Shown in pieces: positions 27,399 to 37,000 of a DNA stretch of 64,000 bases. Source of the stretch: Pseudonocardiaceae bacterium YIM PH 21723 (GTDB lineage Bacteria > Actinomycetota > Actinomycetes > Mycobacteriales > Pseudonocardiaceae). Each line of letters opens with the position of its first letter. The first letter of the stretch is position 1. The notes under the pieces are model-generated. The model worked only from the letters and a program-made list of their open reading frames with translations, had not been told where the DNA came from and made no database searches. The stretch covers positions 62,001 through 126,000 of the forward strand of contig QZFT01000056.1 of assembly GCA_003600225.1 (NCBI GenBank). The letters are read 5' to 3'. The position numbers and the translations under genes were made by a program.

Positions 27399-27923
27399 GT
27401 GATCCACTTTGTCACCACCGAGGACGGGCAACGGCTGAAGGAACTCCGGCTCGAGGCCCTCAAAGACACGCCGCTGGCCTTCGCCGAGCACTACGCCGAG
27501 GCCGCCCAGCTACCCGACGACCACTGGGACCAGCGGGTGGTCCGCTTCTGTCAGCCGGACCGGGTTCTCCTGGTCTCGGACGACGAGGACGGCCGCTGGA
27601 CAGGGATGATCGGCGCCTTCACCGAGGCCGTCTGGCAGACCAAACCGGACGAACTTCACCCACCAGTGGAAGCCCCCTGGACGATGCTCTACAGCGTCTA
27701 CGTGCGCCCGGAACACCGCGCATCAGGGGTTGCCGACGAGCTCATGGCGGCCGCCCTGGACTGGAGCAAAGATCACGGTGGGCACGTGATTCTGCAGGTC
27801 CTGGAGGACAATCAGCGGGCGATCCGGTTCTATCAACGGCACGGTTTCCAGCTCACCGACGCGCGTAGCCCTTACCCGCTAGACCCGGATTACTCCGAGG
27901 TCTACATGATTCGTCCCACCTGA
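27399..27923 (+). CDS. GNAT-family N-acetyltransferase
   Basis: A 174-residue GNAT starting at a GTG. The core has MLYSVYVRPEHRASGVADELMAAA (acetyl-CoA pyrophosphate loop R-A-S-G-V-A) and the C-terminal NQRAIRFYQRHGFQLTD. It diverges from the VOC gene, and the palindrome at 27341-27362 lies in the shared gap, about 37 bases from its start, so a MerR-type regulator might affect both. No clear ribosome site. Substrate unknown. Confidence 0.85.
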   Translation: MIHFVTTEDGQRLKELRLEALKDTPLAFAEHYAEAAQLPDDHWDQRVVRFCQPDRVLLVSDDEDGRWTGMIGAFTEAVWQTKPDELHPPVEAPWTMLYSVYVRPEHRASGVADELMAAALDWSKDHGGHVILQVLEDNQRAIRFYQRHGFQLTDARSPYPLDPDYSEVYMIRPT

Positions 27924-27932
27924 ATTCAGGGA

Positions 27933-28574
27933 ATGAACTGGGCATACCGGCGGTTTGCTACGTACATGTATGGCGAGGAGACCGTCCCCAGCGAGCGGAC
28001 CCGAGTGAAGATCAAATTCGCTCGGGAAGCCGCCGGCGAGGCCGAGCTGGTGACCTTCAATGGTCTGGCCGACAGTGCCGAGCACGTTGCCATCGTGTTC
28101 GAGCCGGTCGGCGTCGTGCCCCAGGTACGGGTGCACTCCGAGTGTTTCACCGGGGACATCTTCGGCTCCATGCGCTGCGACTGCGGTCCGCAACTGGACG
28201 AGGCGATCCGCGAGTTCGGCGAGTCCGGCGGCATCCTGCTGTACCTGCGCCAGGAAGGCCGGGGCATCGGGCTGTACAACAAGATCGACGCGTACGCCCT
28301 GCAGGACCAGAACCTGGACACGTACGAGGCGAACCTGAAGCTGGGTCGCGGCGCCGACGAGCGTGATTACCTGGTTGCCGCCCAGATGCTGCGGGCGCTG
28401 GGACACGAGACCATCCGGCTGACCACCAACAATCCGGACAAGGTGAGCCAGCTGCGGACCCACGGGATCGACGTGACCGAGGTGCGGCCCACCGGCGTTT
28501 ACGTCAACCCCAGTAACCGTGCGTATCTGGAAGCGAAGGTGCGCACCACCGGGCACACCCTGCACGTCGCCTGA
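27933..28574 (+). CDS. GTP cyclohydrolase II (stand-alone RibA-type)
   Basis: A 213-residue single-domain GTP cyclohydrolase II. Visible are the zinc site HSECFTGDIFGSMRCDC (Cys about residues 70, 81 and 83), the catalytic YLRQEGRGIGLYNKI segment and TNNPDKV. It opens GTP to the diaminopyrimidine used for riboflavin. In many actinobacteria this domain is fused to RibB; a stand-alone copy outside a rib operon often belongs to secondary metabolism or is a spare. The start at 27933 has AGGGA too close; an ATG at 27966 is an alternative. It follows the GNAT gene by 9 bases and is probably co-transcribed. Confidence 0.88.
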   Translation: MNWAYRRFATYMYGEETVPSERTRVKIKFAREAAGEAELVTFNGLADSAEHVAIVFEPVGVVPQVRVHSECFTGDIFGSMRCDCGPQLDEAIREFGESGGILLYLRQEGRGIGLYNKIDAYALQDQNLDTYEANLKLGRGADERDYLVAAQMLRALGHETIRLTTNNPDKVSQLRTHGIDVTEVRPTGVYVNPSNRAYLEAKVRTTGHTLHVA

Positions 28575-28575
28575 C

Positions 28576-28619
28576 CTGAAAGACTCTTTCAGTACCACTG
28601 GGGACTGAAAGAGTCTTTC
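28576..28619. repeat. Two nested palindromes between the RibA-type and XRE genes
   Basis: CTGAAAGACTCTTTCAG (28576-28592) is itself a perfect odd palindrome. A second copy of its core, GAAAGAGTCTTTC, lies at 28607-28619. Together they also form one hairpin with 16-bp arms (28578-28593 and 28604-28619). This can be a terminator for the RibA-type gene or a double operator for the XRE regulator that follows. Confidence 0.7.
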
Positions 28620-28688
28620 CACGTAACAATATCCGTCTCCGCATATGCTCCAATGTGGTCGTTCGCCTGAGGAACAAGAACGGTCACT

Positions 28689-29519
28689 GTGAGTAATACA
28701 CCCAATCCGCGGCAGCGCCGGCTCGGGACCGAGCTGCGCGTGCTCCGGGAATCCGCCGGACTCAGCCAGGCAGACGCGGCAGGACGCCTGGGCTTCGAGC
28801 GGCGAAAGATCGCCCGGATGGAGAGCGGCGCCTCTCCCCCGCGTAAGCCGGAGCTCTCCTTTCTGCTGGACCTCTACGGTGTCCGGCCGGACACCCCCAC
28901 CAGACGGGCACTGGAGAACCTGGCCGACCGGATGCACGACGCCGGCTGGTGGGAGGAGTTCGGCGACGTCGTCGACGACGAGTTCCCCACCCACATGGAC
29001 TGGGAGTCCGATGCCACGGCGATCCGCGAGTGGGCGCCGACCCTCATTCCCGGCCTGCTGCAGACCCCGGACTACGCCCGGGCGATCATCGGCGGGGCGC
29101 TGACCGAGGAGCAGACGGCCGTCGGTACTGCCCTGCGACTGCGCAGGCAACGGCGGCTGACGGAGCTGGACTACACGGCGATCATCTGGGAACCGGCGCT
29201 GCGCGCTCCGGCGGGTGGGCCTGCCGTGATGCGTGAACAGCTCAACGCGTTGCTGCGAATGGCGGCCCGGAGGAACATCGGGGTCCACGTACTACCAACG
29301 GGCACTTCTGCCCATTTCGCCATGGTCGGGCCGTTCACCGTGTTCGAATTCCCCTATGGCGGCAAGGCCGCACTGGAGACGTTGGTCGGTTCTCGCTACG
29401 CCGATGGGGGCGAAGGCGTTCAGTGGTGCAACGAGGGCTTTGCCGCCATCCATGATCTTGCGCTGGACCAGGAGCGGTCCGCGCACCTGATCACGTCGAT
29501 CGCGGAGGAGTTCGGATGA
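28689..29519 (+). CDS. XRE-family regulator with DUF5753 domain
   Basis: A 276-residue regulator starting at GTG. Residues 10-70 are a Cro/CI-type helix-turn-helix (LGTELRVLRESAGLSQADAAGRLGFERRKIARMESG, key positions seen), and the remainder is the DUF5753 domain with IPGLLQTPDYARAI near 120 and a C-terminal region ending in SIAEEFG. This is the WhiJ-like class of actinomycete regulators, which nearly always pairs with a DUF397 protein, as here: its TGA overlaps the ATG of that gene. Likely controls development or secondary metabolism; targets unknown. Confidence 0.92.
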   Translation: MSNTPNPRQRRLGTELRVLRESAGLSQADAAGRLGFERRKIARMESGASPPRKPELSFLLDLYGVRPDTPTRRALENLADRMHDAGWWEEFGDVVDDEFPTHMDWESDATAIREWAPTLIPGLLQTPDYARAIIGGALTEEQTAVGTALRLRRQRRLTELDYTAIIWEPALRAPAGGPAVMREQLNALLRMAARRNIGVHVLPTGTSAHFAMVGPFTVFEFPYGGKAALETLVGSRYADGGEGVQWCNEGFAAIHDLALDQERSAHLITSIAEEFG

Positions 29520-29692
29520 ACACCCGATGGTTCAAATCCAGCCACAGCGGCGCGAAGAACAACTGCGTCGAGTGCTGTCACTTATCCGGGGGAATCGCCG
29601 TGCGTGATTCCAAGGCACCACAGCTGGTCCTCAGCTTCGCCGACCACGCCTGGACCGTGTTCCTCGGCGCCCTGCAGCGCCGCTTCAGATAG
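29516..29692 (+). CDS. DUF397 small partner protein
   Basis: A 58-residue protein ([19 protein letters not shown] at the start). The WFKSSHSG and NNCVEC motifs, then VAVRDSK-like (IAVRDSKAP) and a C-terminal [13 protein letters not shown], are the complete DUF397 signature. Its ATG overlaps the stop of the XRE gene (ATGA), so it is translationally coupled. In Streptomyces such pairs behave as regulator plus small modulator, with a toxin-antitoxin-like relation proposed for some. The gene is well formed despite its size. Confidence 0.93.
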   Translation: MNTRWFKSSHSGAKNNCVECCHLSGGIAVRDSKAPQLVLSFADHAWTVFLGALQRRFR

Positions 29693-29705
29693 TCGCGATC
29701 CGGCC

Positions 29706-29736
29706 TTGCCTGGAGCGCGCTCCAGGTCGTTAGCGT
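29706..29736 (+). promoter_or_regulatory. MerR-type promoter of the aldo/keto reductase gene
   Basis: -35 TTGCCT (29706-29711) and -10 TAGCGT (29731-29736) are 19 bases apart. The 18-bp palindrome CCTGGAGCGCGCTCCAGG (29709-29726) overlaps the -35 and fills the spacer, exactly the geometry of MerR-family activated promoters. The cognate MerR protein is not encoded in the window. Confidence 0.78.
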
Positions 29737-29765
29737 GGCTGACGAACACAGGAGAGGTGGAACGA

Positions 29766-30755
29766 ATGCGAAGCGTGCTGCTTGGCGACAAGCTGGAGGT
29801 ATCCGCACAGGGACTGGGCTGTATGGGCATGTCGGCCTTCTACGGTCCGGGCAACGACGAGGAGTCGGTGGCCACGCTGAACCGGGCCCTCGAACTCGGT
29901 GTCACCTTCTGGGACACCTCCGACATGTACGGCCCGCACACCAATGAGCGGCTGCTGTCCCGGGTCCTCCAGGACCGGCGGGACGAGGTCCAGCTGGCGA
30001 CCAAGTTCGGCTTCCTGACCAACCCGGACGGCACCCACGGCATTCGGGGCGACGCGGCTTACGTGCGTGCGGCGGTGGACGGCAGCCTGCAGCGGCTGGG
30101 CACCGACCGGATCGACCTGTACTACCAGCACCGGCAGGACCCGAACACGCCGATCGAGGAGTCGGTCGGCGCGATGGCCGAACTGGTCAAGGCGGGAAAG
30201 GTGCTGCACCTGGGCCTGTCCGAGGTGACCGGCGACGAGCTGCGCCGGGCGCGCGCCGTGCACCCGATCGCGGCGATCCAGCCGGAGTGGTCGCTGTGGA
30301 CCAGGGACATCGAGGCGGAGGTCGTGCCGGTGGCCCGGGAACTGGGCGTGGGCATCGTGCCCTACTCCCCGCTGGGCCGTGGTTTCCTCACCGGACAGCT
30401 GTCCGATGTGGACGATCTGGCCCCGGATGACTTCCGGCGCGCCGCCCCGCGGTTCGCCGAGGAGAACCGGCAGGCGAACGTGGCGCTCATCCAGACCATC
30501 GAAGAGATCGCGAGCGCGCACGGTGCCGCCAAGGCACAGGTGGCCCTGGCGTGGGTGCACCAGCGGTCCGAGGTACACGGCCTGCCGGTCGTACCGATCC
30601 CCGGTACCCGCCGGATCAAGTGGCTGGAGCAGAACGTCGGCGGGCTGGACGTGGCGCTGTCCGCCGAGGAACTGTCCACTCTGGACACCATCGCGGACCG
30701 GGTGGCGGGCGCGCGCTACCCGAGCATGGCGAGCACCTTCAACTCCCGCGCCTAG
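29766..30755 (+). CDS. Aldo/keto reductase
   Basis: A 329-residue TIM-barrel reductase with the AKR signatures: FWDTSDMYG (catalytic Asp and Tyr), LATKFG (catalytic Lys), [14 protein letters not shown] (His position) and the C-terminal NADPH-binding [14 protein letters not shown]. The ATG has GGAGAGG upstream. It reduces aldehydes or ketones with NADPH. The gene stands alone, controlled from a MerR-type promoter, which suggests induction by electrophiles or drugs. A hairpin with a UUCG loop begins four bases after the stop. Confidence 0.92.
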   Translation: MRSVLLGDKLEVSAQGLGCMGMSAFYGPGNDEESVATLNRALELGVTFWDTSDMYGPHTNERLLSRVLQDRRDEVQLATKFGFLTNPDGTHGIRGDAAYVRAAVDGSLQRLGTDRIDLYYQHRQDPNTPIEESVGAMAELVKAGKVLHLGLSEVTGDELRRARAVHPIAAIQPEWSLWTRDIEAEVVPVARELGVGIVPYSPLGRGFLTGQLSDVDDLAPDDFRRAAPRFAEENRQANVALIQTIEEIASAHGAAKAQVALAWVHQRSEVHGLPVVPIPGTRRIKWLEQNVGGLDVALSAEELSTLDTIADRVAGARYPSMASTFNSRA

Positions 30756-30758
30756 GGA

Positions 30759-30798
30759 TCAGGCCCTGAAGGGCACTTCGGTGTCCTTCAGGGCCTGA
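30759..30798. terminator. UUCG-loop hairpin between convergent genes
   Basis: Arms 30759-30776 and 30781-30798 pair over 18 positions with one G-T. The loop is TTCG closed by C-G, the very stable cUUCGg tetraloop in the plus transcript. The second arm includes the stop codon of the minus-strand gene (30788-30790), so the terminator is shared with coding sequence. Confidence 0.85.
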
Positions 30799-31669
30799 AC
30801 TTCTTCTCCATGTCGTCCATGGCGCGGCTGAAGTCCTCGCTGTCGGCGTTGCGGAACTTGAGGAAGAAGATGTCCGGCACCCGGGCCACCTTGAGCCGGG
30901 AGAGGAACAACGCGTCCTCCACCTCGCCGGCGAAGCGCAGCAGTTCCTGTTCGTCGGTCTGCCCCGCGACCCGGTTACGCAGCAGCGCGAGGACCCGCAT
31001 GCGCTCGCCCGCCACGTCCCGGTGATTGCGGTAGGCGTCCAGGCCGAACAGCAGCGCGCCCAGTGAGGGCACGTACCAGCGCATCAGCAGCTGGACGACG
31101 GTGAGGTTCGCCAGACCGCCGATCAGCAGGCCCAGCAGTGCCCAGGCCAGCACCACGACCAGCAGCAGGTTCGCGTACCGCAGCCGGATCCTTGCGCCCC
31201 AGCCCAGGCTCTGCATCTGGCAGGCCAGCACGTCGTACGGACGGGGAAAGTCGCGGACCTCGAAGTAGCCGAAGACCATCTCGTCCGGCGCGGTGGACTG
31301 CTTGGCCAGCCGGTTGATCTCCTCCTGGCCGATCGGATCACCGAACAGCACCGGGTTCCACGGCAGGTCGAACAGCTTGGCGCACAGCATCTGCTGGATG
31401 ACCGCCGCCCGGCGCAGTTCCCGGCCGAGCACGGCGGCGAAACCCGCCGAGTACAGGAATCCCCAGATCACACCGAGGACCGCCACCGGAATGGCGATGC
31501 TGCTGACGAACGCGGCCACCAGACCGGCGACGGCGGTGGCCACGGAGATCCCGGTGCGCAACCCTTCCCACCGCTGGGCCCGCGCGTTCGAGGTGAACAT
31601 CGCCCGGATCAGCATGATCATCTCGGGTTGGTCCTGCCGCTCCCGAATAGGCGACTGCGCCACTGCCAT
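30788..31669 (-). CDS. S-4TM-type putative pore-forming membrane protein
   Basis: A 293-residue protein starting MAVAQSPIRERQDQPEM. Four hydrophobic segments are seen in two pairs (about residues 42-62 and 63-80; 166-187 and 190-206), with LFDLPWNPVLFG between them and a charged cytoplasmic C terminus. The RQ-x-x-P N-terminal motif, the LPWN motif and the 2+2 helix layout fit the S-4TM family, predicted pore-forming effectors found with nucleotide-signalling and STAND conflict systems. It is divergent from a kinase-fold gene, fitting a defence context. No nucleotidyltransferase is present. Assignment is by pattern memory, so moderately sure. Confidence 0.6.
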   Translation of the reverse strand: MAVAQSPIRERQDQPEMIMLIRAMFTSNARAQRWEGLRTGISVATAVAGLVAAFVSSIAIPVAVLGVIWGFLYSAGFAAVLGRELRRAAVIQQMLCAKLFDLPWNPVLFGDPIGQEEINRLAKQSTAPDEMVFGYFEVRDFPRPYDVLACQMQSLGWGARIRLRYANLLLVVVLAWALLGLLIGGLANLTVVQLLMRWYVPSLGALLFGLDAYRNHRDVAGERMRVLALLRNRVAGQTDEQELLRFAGEVEDALFLSRLKVARVPDIFFLKFRNADSEDFSRAMDDMEKKFRP

Positions 31670-31817
31670 CCCTCCGTCGAGTGTCCCGTGATCACTCTTC
31701 CTCGCGGCGCGGGCCGCTGTCCAGCGTCACGAATCCACCGATCGGGTTCACGGAGTGCAGTCATTCGAGTACCTTCCGGTAGCGCACGGCCTAATCTGAC
31801 CGGACAGGGGAGCACCG

Positions 31818-33392
31818 TTGGACTCCGACGAGTTGGCCGCTGTGATCGAGGATGCCGAGGTGGTGGCGGCATTACGCAGGTTCGCCGAGCTCAATCACCT
31901 GTCTCTGGCCCCGTCCAGCGACAGCTGGAAACGGAAGGGCGACTACACCGGCGCCAGGCTGCACACCTTGGCGGTAGGCGGCGATCAGCTGGTGCTGAAG
32001 ATCTGTCCCGCGGGCGAACACCGCGAAGCGGGGCGAGCCAGACAAGCGGCCGAGCTGCACGGCACCTTCGCCAAGAATCACCTTGTCTCCCAAGCCCATT
32101 ACCCGGTCCCGATGCCCGACGGGCGAGTGCTGATGTTCCTCCGGATCAACGGCAGCCTGCGATTCACCCGGCCGTTCGGGGACGACGACATGGGCGATCA
32201 GCTGGCCGAACTGTGCCCGAAGGTGATCGCCTCCCTGCACAAGCACTGGCAGTCCAACACCCTTGGGCCCACACGGATGTCCGCCGCCGAGCTCGTACAG
32301 GAAGAGCTTGATCATGGACTCGGCGACGACCAGGCCGCCGATCTGTGGGCGCGGAACCACGGACTGGACACCGCGACCCAGCTGCCCTTCGCTCCTGGAA
32401 TCCCCAATCCCTATCACCTGCTCCGCAGCGACGACCTGGCCGGCGTGGACGTCGATGTACTGCGCGGCGGAGCGCATGGGGACCTGCACCTGAACAACAT
32501 TCTGCTGGTCGCGGACAGCGCCAGGCGCGGACTCAACTGGCGGCTGATCGACCTGTCCGAGTACTCCGACTCGGCACCACGCAGCCGGGACGTGGTGCAG
32601 TTGATGTTGTCCTGCTGTGCCCGCTACCTCAGTGAACTGAACCTGGACGCCGAACGGCCGTCAACCGCGTTGATCGACCAGTTGGTGCTTCGGCAGGCAC
32701 CGAAGAACCCACCCCTGGATCCCGAATCCATCAAGACTCTCAACGGCATCTACGGCGCCGCGTTGAAGGGATTGCCTGGCGGCAGGGAGGATTCCTGGCG
32801 GGATCAGTACCTGCTCTCCCTGGCCGGCAAATCTCTGGTGCATACGTCCTATGTGGACCTCGGCGAGGAGCGACGCCGCTGGTTCGCCCGGCTTGCGGGA
32901 CGAGCCGTCGAGGAGTTCCTTGGCGAGCGGGACGTCCCACTGCCCCAGGCGGAAAGTCCGAAGGCGGTGTCGGCCATGGCCATCAGGCGTCTGCATTCCG
33001 TGGACCTGGGTCCTCGTCCACCGTCGTCGGATACGGGTGAGCTGAGTGGGCTCGCCGCCGAGCTCGCGCTGGCAGCCGATGAACTTGCCGAGGCGTCGGA
33101 CCCGGCGGCCGTTCTCGGCCTGGCATTCCCGTTGCACCGCACGGTCGTGCAGGCCGGTGCCCTGCTCGCTGACATGAAACGGACGTCGCGCGTGGACCTG
33201 CCGTTCGCGGTGCGAATCCGGCGGGAAGGCGCGCTGGGGGCGGCCTTGTCGGCCGTCCGCCGGTTGCAGGAGGCCTGCCCGGCAACGGAAATCCAGGCCC
33301 GATTCGTTTCGGCGGGAGAGCTCGCACAACTGGCGCAGGAGGCCGAGGCCGCCATCGGCACGATGGTGCGGTTCATCCGCGAGAACCAGTAG
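31818..33392 (+). CDS. Kinase/phosphotransferase-fold protein with helical C-terminal domain
   Basis: A 524-residue protein starting at a TTG with AGGGGAG upstream. Residues 30-290 have an APH/choline-kinase-like fold: QLVLKICP (strand Lys), EHREAGRARQAAE (helix Glu), the catalytic loop GAHGDLHLNNILL and WRLIDLSEY (metal-binding Asp). The C-terminal 220 residues are helical without a known motif. It could be a small-molecule or protein kinase, or a kinase-like partner domain as in predicted STAND-linked conflict systems (TCAD9-like). It is followed after 6 bases by a small helical protein and is divergent from the S-4TM-type gene. Confidence 0.6.
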   Translation: MDSDELAAVIEDAEVVAALRRFAELNHLSLAPSSDSWKRKGDYTGARLHTLAVGGDQLVLKICPAGEHREAGRARQAAELHGTFAKNHLVSQAHYPVPMPDGRVLMFLRINGSLRFTRPFGDDDMGDQLAELCPKVIASLHKHWQSNTLGPTRMSAAELVQEELDHGLGDDQAADLWARNHGLDTATQLPFAPGIPNPYHLLRSDDLAGVDVDVLRGGAHGDLHLNNILLVADSARRGLNWRLIDLSEYSDSAPRSRDVVQLMLSCCARYLSELNLDAERPSTALIDQLVLRQAPKNPPLDPESIKTLNGIYGAALKGLPGGREDSWRDQYLLSLAGKSLVHTSYVDLGEERRRWFARLAGRAVEEFLGERDVPLPQAESPKAVSAMAIRRLHSVDLGPRPPSSDTGELSGLAAELALAADELAEASDPAAVLGLAFPLHRTVVQAGALLADMKRTSRVDLPFAVRIRREGALGAALSAVRRLQEACPATEIQARFVSAGELAQLAQEAEAAIGTMVRFIRENQ

Positions 33393-33398
33393 TCCGCG

Positions 33399-33857
33399 GT
33401 GTCCTCCTGGGAGGCCCGGGATCTCGCCAGGCGGCTCGATGACCTTATCTCCACGGCGAGCGATACGTTCAACACGCTGAACCAGGATTTCGATCAGGCA
33501 AAAGGCTCTTTGCGGCCCCTGGAACGGGAATTCGGCGGCTGCCTGACTCAGCTGAACCAACTGCACAACAAACCGGGTGGTGCGTTGAAGGAAGCCGAGG
33601 TGGACGCACTCGTGCTCGCCGCCTTACCCGTACAGCGCACGATCAAGCTACTCATGGACGAGATCGGCAAGACCACTCACCGAGAACCCACCTCCAGCCG
33701 CTACTCGACCGCACTGGGTAACTACTACAAGCAGGTCCGGAACCTGCAGAAAGTCGCCCAGCCACTGCTGCGGCGGCTACGCCAGCAGTCATCACTGAAA
33801 CGGCCGGAACAACGTGGCCCGACGGTCCATGCGCGCCTCGACCGGGACGCCGGCTGA
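33399..33857 (+). CDS. Small helical protein coupled to the kinase-fold gene
   Basis: The 152-residue protein begins at a GTG six bases after the stop of the kinase-fold gene and has no own promoter. It is almost entirely helical with long amphipathic stretches (LARRLDDLISTASDTFNTLN and YSTALGNYYKQVRNLQKVA), a likely coiled-coil bundle, and ends in a basic tail. No domain is recognised. Position suggests an adaptor or regulator of the preceding protein. Confidence 0.6.
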   Translation: MSSWEARDLARRLDDLISTASDTFNTLNQDFDQAKGSLRPLEREFGGCLTQLNQLHNKPGGALKEAEVDALVLAALPVQRTIKLLMDEIGKTTHREPTSSRYSTALGNYYKQVRNLQKVAQPLLRRLRQQSSLKRPEQRGPTVHARLDRDAG

Positions 33858-34059
33858 CCGGCCGAAGTCCGCCCGAATGGGCTCCCCCGAGCTTGTGAAA
33901 GTGGGCACTTTCGGCCAGCCGGACTGTGTCCGCTCGGTTAATCCAGGGTAAATTAGCTGGTCAGCTCATCGCAGTGTCAGCGGTGAGTACAGCCGACGCC
34001 TCGACCCGTGACTCGCACACCGGGCGGAGGACCAGCGTCGGACTAGCCCCGGAGGCCGA
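33858..34059 (+). promoter_or_regulatory. Promoter region of the Pls-like NRPS gene
   Basis: A short stem GAAAGTG-GG-CACTTTC (33897-33912) may end the preceding operon. A TAAATT box at 33949-33954 is a possible -10 element, without a good -35. GGAGG at 34051-34055 is the ribosome site for the GTG at 34060. Confidence 0.45.
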
Positions 34060-37000
34060 GTGACCACGCTGAGCGACACAGCTCTGTTGGAACCGCCCAC
34101 AGCAGTATCACCGCAGCACCCAGCCGTTTTCCGGGCCGGCGCCACGCCGGCCCGGCGCACCCTGCTGGACATCCTGGAGGACACCGCGCGCCGGCACCCC
34201 GGCGCACCCGCCATCGACGACGGCACGCGCGTGCTGACCTACCGCGCGTTGCTGGCCGAGGTCGGGGAGATGCGCCGCGCCCTGCACGCGCAGGGCATCG
34301 GGCTCGGCGACCGGGTGGGGATCCGGGTGCCCTCGGGCACCATCGACCTGTACGTGTCCATCCTGGGCACCCTGGCCGCGGGCGCCGCCTACGTCCCGGT
34401 GGACTTCGAGGACCCGGACGAGCGCGCCAACACCGTCTTTACCGAAGCCGACGTCTGCGCCGAGCTCGGCGAGGACCGGAAGCTCACCATGCGCGGGGTC
34501 GCGCTGAACCTGTGCGACCGGCCGGATCCGGCCGATGACGCATGGATCATCTTCACCTCCGGTTCCACCGGCAAGCCCAAGGGCGTCGCGGTCACCCACC
34601 ACTCGGCCGCCGCCTTCGTGGACGCCGAGGCGCGGATCTTCCTCCAGGAAGAGCCGATGGGTCCCGGCGACCGGGTCCTGGCCGGGCTGTCGGTGGCCTT
34701 CGACGCCTCCTGCGAGGAGATGTGGCTCGCCTGGCGGCACGGAGCCTGCCTGGTGCCCGCTCCCCGCGCGCTGGTGCGCACCGGCATGGACCTGGGCCCC
34801 TGGCTGGCCGAGCGGGAGATCACCGTCGTGTCCACGGTGCCGACGCTGGCCGCGCTGTGGCCGGTGGAGGCCCTGGACGAGGTGCGGCTGCTCATCTTCG
34901 GCGGCGAGGCCTGCCCGCCGGAGCTCGCCGAGCGGATGGCCGTCGAGGGCCGCGAGGTGTGGAACACCTACGGCCCCACCGAGGCCACCGTCGTGGCCTG
35001 CGCCGCGCAGCTGACCGGTGACGAGCCGATCCGGATCGGCCTGCCCCTAGATGGCTGGGAACTGGCCGTCGTCGGTGCCGATGGGCGGCCGGTGGAGATG
35101 GGCGAGAGCGGCGAGCTGGTCATCGGTGGCGTCGGCCTGGCCCGCTACCTGGACGCCGACAAGGACGCCGAGAAGTACGCGCCACTGCCCTCGATGGGCT
35201 GGGATCGCGCCTATCGCAGCGGTGACCTGGTCTGCGCGCAGCCCGAGGGCCTGCTGTTCCTGGGCCGCGCCGACGAGCAGGTCAAGCTCGGCGGCCGCCG
35301 CATCGAACTCGGCGAGGTCGACTCCGCGTTGCAGGCGCTGCCCAATGTGGCCGGTGCGGCCGCCGCCGTACGAACCACCAAGGGCGGCAACCAGATCCTC
35401 GTCGGATACGTCGTTCCCGCCGACGACAAGTTCGATCAGGCCGAAGCGCTGGAGATCCTGCGCGCGGAACTGCCCGCCGCGCTGGTCCCGCTACTGGCCA
35501 CAGTGGACACCCTGCCCACCAAGACCTCCGGGAAGGTGGACCGGGCCGCGTTGCCCTGGCCCCTGCCCAACCTGAATCCCACCACGGAGAAGACCGGGGA
35601 ACTCACTCCGCTGCAGGCCTGGCTGGCCGAGCAGTGGGGTGAGGTCCTCGGCCTCCCGCCCGGTGACGCGCAGGCCGACTTCTTCGGTTCCGGTGGCACG
35701 AGCCTGAGCGCCGCGCGGCTGATCTCGCTGGTGCGCACCCGCTACCCGGCGATCTCGGTCAGCGACCTGTACCAGCGGCCCGTGCTGGCCGCGCAGGCCG
35801 AATACCTGGGTCAGTTCGACACCGAGACCACGAAGATCAAGAAGGTCCGGCCGACCAAGACCAAAGCCAAGGTCCTGCAGACCATGGCCATGCTGCCGTT
35901 GCTGACCGTCGTCGGTGCCCGCTGGGTGGTGGGCCTGGCGGTGATCAACAACCTGCTGGCGCTGACCGGGACCTTCGCCTGGGCACCGACAGTGCCGTGG
36001 CTGTACGTCGGCCTCGGCTGGCTGCTGCTGGTCAGCCCGCCCGGACGGATCGCCATGACCGTCATCGCGGCGAAGCTGTTGCTGCGCAACGTGAAACCGG
36101 GCAACTACAAGCGTGGCGGCCGGATCCACATGCGACTGTGGACCGTCGAACGCATCGCCGAACTGACCGGAGCCGGCAACCTGCCCGGCGTCTGGAACAC
36201 CGTGTACGCCCGCCGGCTCGGCGTGAAGGTCGGCGACGGCGTCGACCTGCACTCCCCTCCCCCGGTCACCGGCATGCTGAAGCTGGGCAAGGGCTGCGCC
36301 ATCGAGCCCGAGGTGGACCTGTCCGGCCACTGGCTGGACGGCGACACCCTGCGCATCGGCCGCATCCGGGTGGGCGCCGGCGCGACCGTGGGCTCCCGCA
36401 GCACCCTGCTGCCCGGCGCCCGGGTCGGCAAGCACGCCGAGGTGGCCCCCGGCTCCGGCGTCATCGGTTCCGTTCGCCCCGGCACCCGCGTGGCCGGCGT
36501 TCCCGCCGCCCGCACCGGCAAGGCCTCGCAGAACTGGCCCAGCCGCAAGGCGCCGCGACTGCGTCGCTGGCAGGCCATCTACGCGCTCACCTCGATGGCC
36601 CTGGGCGGCCTGCCCGTGGTGGCCATGGCCGCTCCGCTGTACATCGTCGGATCGTTCCTGAGTGGACAGTCCACTCTGGGCGGTGCGACGCAACAGGCGC
36701 TGCTGGCCGTTCCGCTCGCCACGGTGGCCTGGTTCGCCTCCTACGCGCTGCTGATCCTGGTATCCGTGCGACTGCTGAGCATCGGGCTGAAAGCCGGTTA
36801 CCACCCGGTGCACAGCCGGGTCGCCTGGCAGGCCTGGGCCACCGAGCGGCTGATGGACGCCGCCCGCCAGTCGCTGTTCCCGATGTACGCCAGCCTGGCC
36901 ACCCCGGTGTGGCTGCGGGCGCTGGGCATGAAGGTGGGCCGCCGCGTGGAGGCCTCCACCGTGCTCGCGCTGCCGAAGATGACCACCGTCGGCGACGGCG

